From assembly GCA_958407085.1 (NCBI GenBank), contig CATYHY010000037.1, positions 1 through 10,859 of the forward strand: 10,859 nt of DNA, in the 5' to 3' direction. A program made the position numbers and the translations under genes. The stretch comes from an uncultured Collinsella sp. GTDB taxonomy: Bacteria > Actinomycetota > Coriobacteriia > Coriobacteriales > Coriobacteriaceae. Position 1 is the first letter of the stretch. The number at the start of each line of letters is the position of its first letter. Below, in pieces: positions 6,770 to 10,859 of the stretch. The notes under the pieces were generated by a model. That model was given only the letters and a program-made list of their open reading frames with translations. It did not search any database and had not been told where the DNA came from.

Positions 6770-6836
6770 AGTTGCGGTGGAATAGTTCCTGGATGCCGGG
6801 GTTTTGGCGGAAATCAGGAACTATTTCACCGCAATT
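6770..6836. repeat. Palindromic element, family 2, copy 2
   Basis: A 20-bp stem (6772-6791 with 6815-6834, one G-T pair) encloses a 23-nt loop. The outer half, AGTTGCGGTG and CACCGCAA, is shared with copy 1 (4917-4983). The inner half, AGTTCCTG with CAGGAACT, is different but again self-complementary. It lies downstream of the DUF1667 gene and could act at the 3' end of that operon's transcript. Confidence 0.8.
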
Positions 6837-6863
6837 GAAGAGGGCTGGGTGGATGGCGGGGCA

Positions 6864-6891
6864 GCTAAAAGAGCCCCGTCCCAAATGAGCT
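6864..6891 (-). repeat. Dispersed 28-nt repeat, family 5, copy C
   Basis: On the - strand it matches copy B at 23 of 28 positions, with ATTTGGGACGGGGCT unbroken. It ends two nucleotides from the stop codon of the DUF1667 gene (6894-6896). Confidence 0.75.
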
Positions 6892-6893
6892 AC

Positions 6894-7292
6894 TTAGGCA
6901 GGGTCGATGTCCATGCTGGCGATGAGATTGATGTTGGTGCCGAGGAGGTTTTCCAGCACGACGTCGCCCATGCTGATGGGGGCATTGACGACCAGGCCGT
7001 GAATGAGGTCCATGGTCTGGGCATGGAGTGCCAGCGGGATGGCTTCGGCCGTGCGCACGGGCAGCAGCGCCTCGTCGCCGCCGGATACGGCCACGGTTGT
7101 GGTGAGCACGCGCAAGGGGCAGGTGAGCTCCTGATGTGCGAACTTATCACCGCGCGGGCAGCTGTTGCCGGTTACGGAGTGCACCTCTACCACGGCGCCG
7201 TCTGCGCTGCGCTCGACCTTTACGGTCAGGAGGCACTCGGATGGGCAGGTGGTGCAGTTGAACTGCAACGTCTCGGTCACATTCGTGCTCAT
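6894..7292 (-). CDS. DUF1667 protein with CxxC cysteines (small oxidoreductase-associated subunit)
   Basis: 132 residues, third gene of the - strand operon, starting 4 nt after the stop of the oxidoreductase gene with a strong AGGAGG. Seen: FNCTTCPSECLLTV (C13, C16, C20), GNSCPRGDKFAHQE (C45), C58, then RVLTTTVAV, LPVRT, and an ending with GDVVLENLLGTNINLIAS. This is the DUF1667 (COG3862) pattern: clustered cysteines followed by a small beta-rich domain. Family members are known mainly as neighbours of GlpA-like and FAD/NAD oxidoreductase genes; their biochemistry is not established as far as I know. The cysteines suggest metal or Fe-S binding, perhaps taking the electron-transfer place that GlpC has in GlpABC. 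That role is inference. The family assignment is firm and the function is not. No transmembrane segment is visible. Confidence 0.88.
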   Translation of the reverse strand: MSTNVTETLQFNCTTCPSECLLTVKVERSADGAVVEVHSVTGNSCPRGDKFAHQELTCPLRVLTTTVAVSGGDEALLPVRTAEAIPLALHAQTMDLIHGLVVNAPISMGDVVLENLLGTNINLIASMDIDPA

Positions 7293-7296
7293 GGTC

Positions 7297-8658
7297 CTAC
7301 GCCTCCTCTACGGGATCGACGGATAGGACAATCTCGCTAACACCCAGGTCGAGTGCGCGCTGAATCACTTTTGCCGGCAGCGGGAAGCTTTCCATTACGC
7401 TCGGTTTAAACGGGCGGACCTTTCCTGCAAACAGCTCCTTGTCGCCTGCAAGAATGCGCACGCGGGCGGTGTCGACCGGTCGGCGTACACGGAAGTTGAG
7501 CTTAGTGAGCCCGACGGTCGTAATGCGGCCTGGCAGTGCGTAGCCTGCGATGCCGGCGGGGGAGACCGTGAGTTCACAGCCCGGGCCCGCAGCGTCCGCA
7601 TCGGCCCCAGCACCACAGCCCAACGCGTACGCCGCCGCAGCCGCACCGGCGCGTTCGGACTCGGTCGTCACATTGTCTGCCAGGTCGTGCACATGGAGCA
7701 CGTTGCCGCAGGCAAATATGCCCGGCACGCCCGTCTGCAGACTCTGGTCCACTACGGCGCCGCGCGTACGTGGGTCCAGCTCCACGCCTGCGGCAACCGA
7801 AAGCTCATTTTCGGGAATCAGGCCCACCGAAAGCAGTAGCGTGTCGCACGGAACAACGCGCTCGGTCCCCGGAATGGGCGCCAGATGCTCGTCGACCTGG
7901 CTCACTTCGACGGCTTCAACGCGGTCGTGCCCGATCACGCGCGTGACCGTGGTAGACAGATGCAGCGGAATGCCGAAGTCATCTAGGCAGTTTTTCACAT
8001 TGCGACGCAAGCCGTTGGCGTACGGCATGAGTTCGTACACGCCCTCGACCGAAATCCCCTCGAGCGTGCAGCGGCGCGCCATGATGAGCCCGATGTCGCC
8101 CGAGCCCAAAATGACGGCGCGTGAGCCGGGCTTGAGGTTCTCGATATTGATGTATCGCTGCGCCAGGCCGGCCGTAAACACGCCGGCGAGTCGGCTGCCG
8201 GGAATCTTGATCTCGCTGCGGGTGCGCTCGCGACAACCCATGGCAAGGACGACCGCGCGCCCGGTGAGCTGCAACATGCCGGTGGGGCTCATGAGCGTGA
8301 CGCTGTGGACCGCGGCATCTTCCGTGGACTCGCCTGAATCAATCCCAATCACCATGCTGTCCAGGAACAGCGCAATGTCGGTTGCGTGCACCTGGTCGAT
8401 AAAGCGCTGCGCGTACTCGGGACCGGTGAGCTCCTGCTTAAAGTGCGACAGCCCAAAGCCGGGGTGAATGCACTGGCGGAGGATTCCGCCCAAGTGTTGC
8501 TCGCGCTCCACGATGACCACGCGCGCGTCGGCCTTATGCGCGGCAAGCGCGGCCGCCATGCCGGCGGGTCCGCCTCCGATGACGACCACGTCGAAGGCCT
8601 GCGTAGGTACTGCCTCAACGGCATCGGTATCAATCACGCTCGATTTGAATTCCGCCAT
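7297..8658 (-). CDS. FAD/NAD(P)-dependent oxidoreductase, second subunit of a GlpA-like dehydrogenase
   Basis: 453 residues with two Rossmann motifs: VVVIGGGPAGMAAALAA (GGGPAG at 28-33) for FAD and AVILGSGDIGLIMARR (GSGDIG at 185-190) for NAD(P)H. Also GGILRQCIHPGFGL (C63), AMGCRERTR, and IFACGNVLHVHDLADNV (315-330), which closes the FAD site. The last ~90 residues are a small C-terminal domain. It belongs to the Pyr_redox_2 flavoproteins found beside GlpA-like dehydrogenases, and resembles the amine-oxidase and HcnB-type subunits. It probably passes electrons from the partner's flavin and [2Fe-2S] centre to NAD(P) or another carrier. Its start is one nucleotide from the upstream gene's stop, and a purine-rich GAAGGGGG lies before the ATG, indicating translational coupling. 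The segment GCGAGADADAAGPG (348-361) looks like a flexible insertion. The direction of electron flow is not visible from sequence. Confidence 0.9.
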   Translation of the reverse strand: MAEFKSSVIDTDAVEAVPTQAFDVVVIGGGPAGMAAALAAHKADARVVIVEREQHLGGILRQCIHPGFGLSHFKQELTGPEYAQRFIDQVHATDIALFLDSMVIGIDSGESTEDAAVHSVTLMSPTGMLQLTGRAVVLAMGCRERTRSEIKIPGSRLAGVFTAGLAQRYINIENLKPGSRAVILGSGDIGLIMARRCTLEGISVEGVYELMPYANGLRRNVKNCLDDFGIPLHLSTTVTRVIGHDRVEAVEVSQVDEHLAPIPGTERVVPCDTLLLSVGLIPENELSVAAGVELDPRTRGAVVDQSLQTGVPGIFACGNVLHVHDLADNVTTESERAGAAAAAYALGCGAGADADAAGPGCELTVSPAGIAGYALPGRITTVGLTKLNFRVRRPVDTARVRILAGDKELFAGKVRPFKPSVMESFPLPAKVIQRALDLGVSEIVLSVDPVEEA

Positions 8659-8659
8659 C

Positions 8660-10114
8660 CTAGCGCACCCCCTTCAAAGGTCCCTCAACGAGCCACGAGC
8701 CAGTGTCCTCCAGCAGCACCTCGCTAGGGTCACACCCCAGCTCGCGGGCTAGGATCGCCACCACGCGGCTCTGGCAAAAGCCGCTCTGGCACCGACCCAT
8801 GCCGGCACGGCAGCGGCGCTTGACGCCCTCGACCGAAACCGCGCCCGGGCGGCGTCGGATCGCGGCCACGATCTCGGCCTCGGGCACCGTCTCGCAGCGG
8901 CAGACGATCTGCCCCCACGCGGGGTCGGACTCAATGAGCTCTTCCTTGCGCGCAAGCGGTGTACGGTCAAAGTCGTCCGGCGCACGGCGAATCGGATCCC
9001 AATCGGCCCGCTCGCGCAAAGCAACGCCCGCCTCGCGTATCACGTACTCCATGCGCTCGGCAATGGCCGGCGCGCTCGCCACGCCTGGCGACTGAATGCC
9101 CGCCGCCTGAAACAGCCCTGGCACCACGGCGGACTGCCCAATAAAGAAGTCGTTCGTCCCCTGAATGACCGGACGTCCGCCGGCAAACGCGCGAACCACG
9201 CGTCGCGTGTCCAGATCGGGAACCAGCTTGCGCGCGCCCGTCAGCAGCGCGTTCACATCGCTTGCGTAGGTCTGCGTGTCGCCCGGCTCGCGCACGGCAG
9301 CGGTCGCAGTGATCACGGTGTTGCCGTGCACGGTGCCCGTGACGATAACGCCCTTGGACACCGGCGTGGGCACGGGGTAGAGCGGCATGAGCGCACGCGG
9401 CTCCTTGTCCAGCACCACAATGTTGCCCTGGCGCCAGACCATCTGGAACTCCTCGGCCCCCGCCATATGCGAGATGTCTGCTGCGCCGTTGCCCGCGGCG
9501 TTGATCAGATAGCGGCAGCGCACATCGCCGGCAGGTGTGGCCAGCGTAAAGTGCGCATCGTCGCCCGAGCCAGCAACCTCAATCGCCTCCACAGGGGCGG
9601 AGCGCATAAATGTCACGCCGTTGGCCACGGCGTTCTCCAGCGCGGCAATGGCCACTTCAAACGGATCGACAAAACCGGTCGAGGGACACCACAGCGCGCA
9701 CGTCGCCTTGGCACTCGCACGCGGTTCCAGCTCGTGGATGCGCTCGGGGCCGATAATCGACAGCTCGGGCACGCCGTTGGCTAGGCCGTTGCTGCGCAGC
9801 TTCTCCAGGTGTGCGCGGTCTTCGTCGTTAAACCCCAGCACCATCGAGCCGGTACGGCGGAACAAAAAGCCTAGCTCCTGGGCCCAGGTGCCATACAGCT
9901 CGCAGCCGCGGGCGTTGACCTGCGCCTTTACGGTGCCCGGTGCCGGATCGTAGCCGGCGTGCACCAGGCCGCCGTTGGCCTTCGAAGCCCCCAGCGCGAT
10001 GTCGTTGGCCGCCTCGACCACGCAAATGGACAGGTCAAACCGCGCGAGTTGCCGTGCGATGGCGCATCCCGTGATGCCCGCGCCCACAATCGCGATATCA
10101 AACGTTTCTGCCAC
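8660..10114 (-). CDS. GlpA/LhgO-like FAD-dependent dehydrogenase with C-terminal BFD [2Fe-2S] domain
   Basis: 484 residues, first gene of the operon; GTG start preceded by AGGGAGG with 4-nt spacing. Seen: DAO-fold FAD site IVGAGITGCAIARQL (from residue 9), GASKANGGLVHAGYD (42-56), STGFVDPFEVA (145-155), INAAGNGA, and AGIQSPGVASAPAIAE (338-353). The C-terminal Fer2_BFD domain has CRCE (C405, C407) and GMGRCQSGFC (C442, C447), the four expected [2Fe-2S] ligands, plus an extra C435. This domain order matches E. coli GlpA, the catalytic subunit of anaerobic glycerol-3-phosphate dehydrogenase, and databases often label such genes glpA. However, the GGK-x-x-TYR motif of GlpA/GlpD is absent; the equivalent stretch resembles L-2-hydroxyglutarate dehydrogenase (NAPSPAATS type). 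I therefore call the family firmly but leave the substrate open: glycerol-3-phosphate, 2-hydroxyglutarate or another 2-hydroxyacid. Confidence 0.88.
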   Translation of the reverse strand: MAETFDIAIVGAGITGCAIARQLARFDLSICVVEAANDIALGASKANGGLVHAGYDPAPGTVKAQVNARGCELYGTWAQELGFLFRRTGSMVLGFNDEDRAHLEKLRSNGLANGVPELSIIGPERIHELEPRASAKATCALWCPSTGFVDPFEVAIAALENAVANGVTFMRSAPVEAIEVAGSGDDAHFTLATPAGDVRCRYLINAAGNGAADISHMAGAEEFQMVWRQGNIVVLDKEPRALMPLYPVPTPVSKGVIVTGTVHGNTVITATAAVREPGDTQTYASDVNALLTGARKLVPDLDTRRVVRAFAGGRPVIQGTNDFFIGQSAVVPGLFQAAGIQSPGVASAPAIAERMEYVIREAGVALRERADWDPIRRAPDDFDRTPLARKEELIESDPAWGQIVCRCETVPEAEIVAAIRRRPGAVSVEGVKRRCRAGMGRCQSGFCQSRVVAILARELGCDPSEVLLEDTGSWLVEGPLKGVR

Positions 10115-10131
10115 GGTGCCTCCCTGACGAG

Positions 10132-10159
10132 TTGACAGGCTGTCAATAGGACTATCCTA
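10132..10159. promoter_or_regulatory. Paired palindromes before the dehydrogenase operon (candidate operator)
   Basis: Two adjacent symmetric sites lie 18-45 nt before the GTG start: TTGACAGGCTGTCAA (10132-10146, perfect 7+1+7) and TAGGACTATCCTA (10147-10159, perfect 5+3+5). On the - strand the second contains TAGGAT, a possible -10 with no good -35. On the + strand, TTGACA and TATCCT are 15 nt apart, a poor-spaced promoter that would read toward the repeat array. A repressor binding here would block operon transcription; which one is unknown. Confidence 0.5.
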
Positions 10160-10283
10160 CGGTCTGCACACCCCCAGTGCAGCGGCAATGCGGCGAACAG
10201 CCCCGCAACACCCGCCAACGGCAGGGGAGGGGAGATTCGGCAACGTCGACAACCTCGTCTGCCACCTTTGGTGTCCGAGATTT
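10160..10283. other. Noncoding spacer between operon and array
   Basis: GC-rich 124 nt with no supported gene. Open frames on the - strand cross it, but they have no ribosome binding site at a sensible start and run through the repeat array, so I treat them as chance. Together with the array, the whole stretch 10115-10859 (745 nt) contains no gene I can support. Confidence 0.5.
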
Positions 10284-10821
10284 GTCTCAATCTGTAACGG
10301 TAAACAGAAGAACTGGGTTCCAGATGTTACAGATCGAGACGTTTGCCAGCCGGCCTCTCCGTTTGTCTCGATCTGTAACAGCAAGAGGGGGAAATTGGTC
10401 CTATGTGTTACAGATTGAGATTTAAAGTCAGGGAGAGATTTTCTGTCTCGATCTGTAACATTTCCGGACCGTTTTGAGGTCCAAGATGTTACAGATTTAG
10501 ATGAACCTATCAGTCGGTTTCGAATGTCTAAATCTGTAACGGTTAGACCTGTTTTTGACGAGTTGTTGTTACGGATTGAGATACTGAGATTGGACATTTC
10601 CTTTGTCTTGATCTGTAACAGATAGAAGGGTTTCTGACCCCTAGTTGTTACAGATTGAGATATTTAACGGAGGGCTCACCGTTCATCTTGATCTGTAACA
10701 GTAAGAGCTGATTTTGGAGTCAAGATGTTACAGATCGAGATTGAAGTTGGGGAGGGACCCCCGTGTCTCGATCTGTAACATCTAGACCCGGATTCCGCTT
10801 CCACCTGTTACAGATTGAGAT
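10284..10821. repeat. Array of 14 alternating inverted 15-nt motifs, 80-bp period
   Basis: Motif F (consensus GTCTCGATCTGTAAC) starts at 10284, 10365, 10445, 10526, 10605, 10685 and 10765. Its reverse complement R (GTTACAGATYGAGAT) starts at 10326, 10407, 10488, 10568, 10647, 10727 and 10807. F-to-R segments are 27 nt (one is 28) and share a faint pattern: AG near the start, TAGA, TTTTG in the middle and a final T. R-to-F segments are 22-24 nt and look unrelated to each other. The array begins exactly with F1 and ends exactly with R7: no motif occurs at the expected places outside (about 10246 and 10845). Read on either strand it looks the same. No cas gene is present and the repeats alternate, so it is not a CRISPR array. 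Function unknown. Confidence 0.9.
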
Positions 10822-10859
10822 GTTTGTGTCCGCGCCAGCCCCGTATCCAGCCGTAGTCC

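Noticed and set aside
9928..10290. 120-residue - strand open frame with a hydrophobic stretch (LAGVAGLFAALPLHW)
   Set aside because: It overlaps the dehydrogenase start region in another frame and lacks a ribosome binding site; no recognisable family.
10157..10597. 146-residue open frame on the - strand
   Set aside because: It reads straight through the repeat array, giving repeated pieces such as LQIET and VTDRD; no ribosome binding site or family resemblance.
10284..10821. CRISPR array
   Set aside because: The repeats alternate in orientation, are only 15 nt, and the 27-nt segments share a faint common pattern instead of being unrelated spacers. No cas gene is in the window.
10284..10821. 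Integron attC cassette array
   Set aside because: No cassette ORFs, no attC R/L core sites (GTTRRRY type) in the expected arrangement, and no integrase. GTTACAG only loosely resembles the core.

Overview
The window looks like a chromosome segment of a gut Coriobacteriia actinobacterium, most likely Collinsella or a close relative. This is an inference from the high-GC genes, the actinobacterial order clpX-valS-folC, the actinobacterial form of the FolC P-loop (GTNGKTS), and intergenic gaps packed with short palindromic repeats. No rRNA or tRNA gene was seen.

Left part (1-4902, + strand): the 3' end of clpX with its terminator, then valS (valyl-tRNA synthetase) and folC (folylpolyglutamate/dihydrofolate synthase). 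These are housekeeping genes. valS is bracketed by two diverged, oppositely oriented copies of one fold-back element. Both copies keep a core hairpin but carry different outer inverted repeats.

Middle part (4903-6893): an M24 family Xaa-Pro peptidase gene on the - strand lies between two repeat-rich gaps of 351 and 551 bp. The gaps hold two copies each of two palindromic families, four copies of a 28-nt repeat, a perfect 35-bp inverted repeat, a 15-bp hairpin that almost touches the peptidase stop codon, and a good intrinsic terminator for the peptidase.

Right part (6894-10114, - strand): a tightly coupled three-gene operon, read right to left. It encodes a GlpA/LhgO-like FAD dehydrogenase with a C-terminal BFD-type [2Fe-2S] domain, a two-Rossmann FAD/NAD(P) oxidoreductase, and a small DUF1667 protein with CxxC cysteines. 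The three probably form one electron-transferring dehydrogenase, by analogy with GlpABC. Its substrate is less certain than the usual glycerol-3-phosphate label suggests.

Far right (10115-10859): no convincing gene. At 10284-10821 lies the most striking feature of the window: fourteen copies of a 14-15-nt motif in strictly alternating orientation (seven per strand), with an 80-bp period, separated by alternating ~27-nt and ~23-nt variable segments. Substitutions in the motifs fit pairing between neighbouring inward arms (R1-F2, R3-F4 and so on) and between the two outermost arms. This suggests a multi-branched RNA or single-stranded DNA fold that I do not recognise as a described system.
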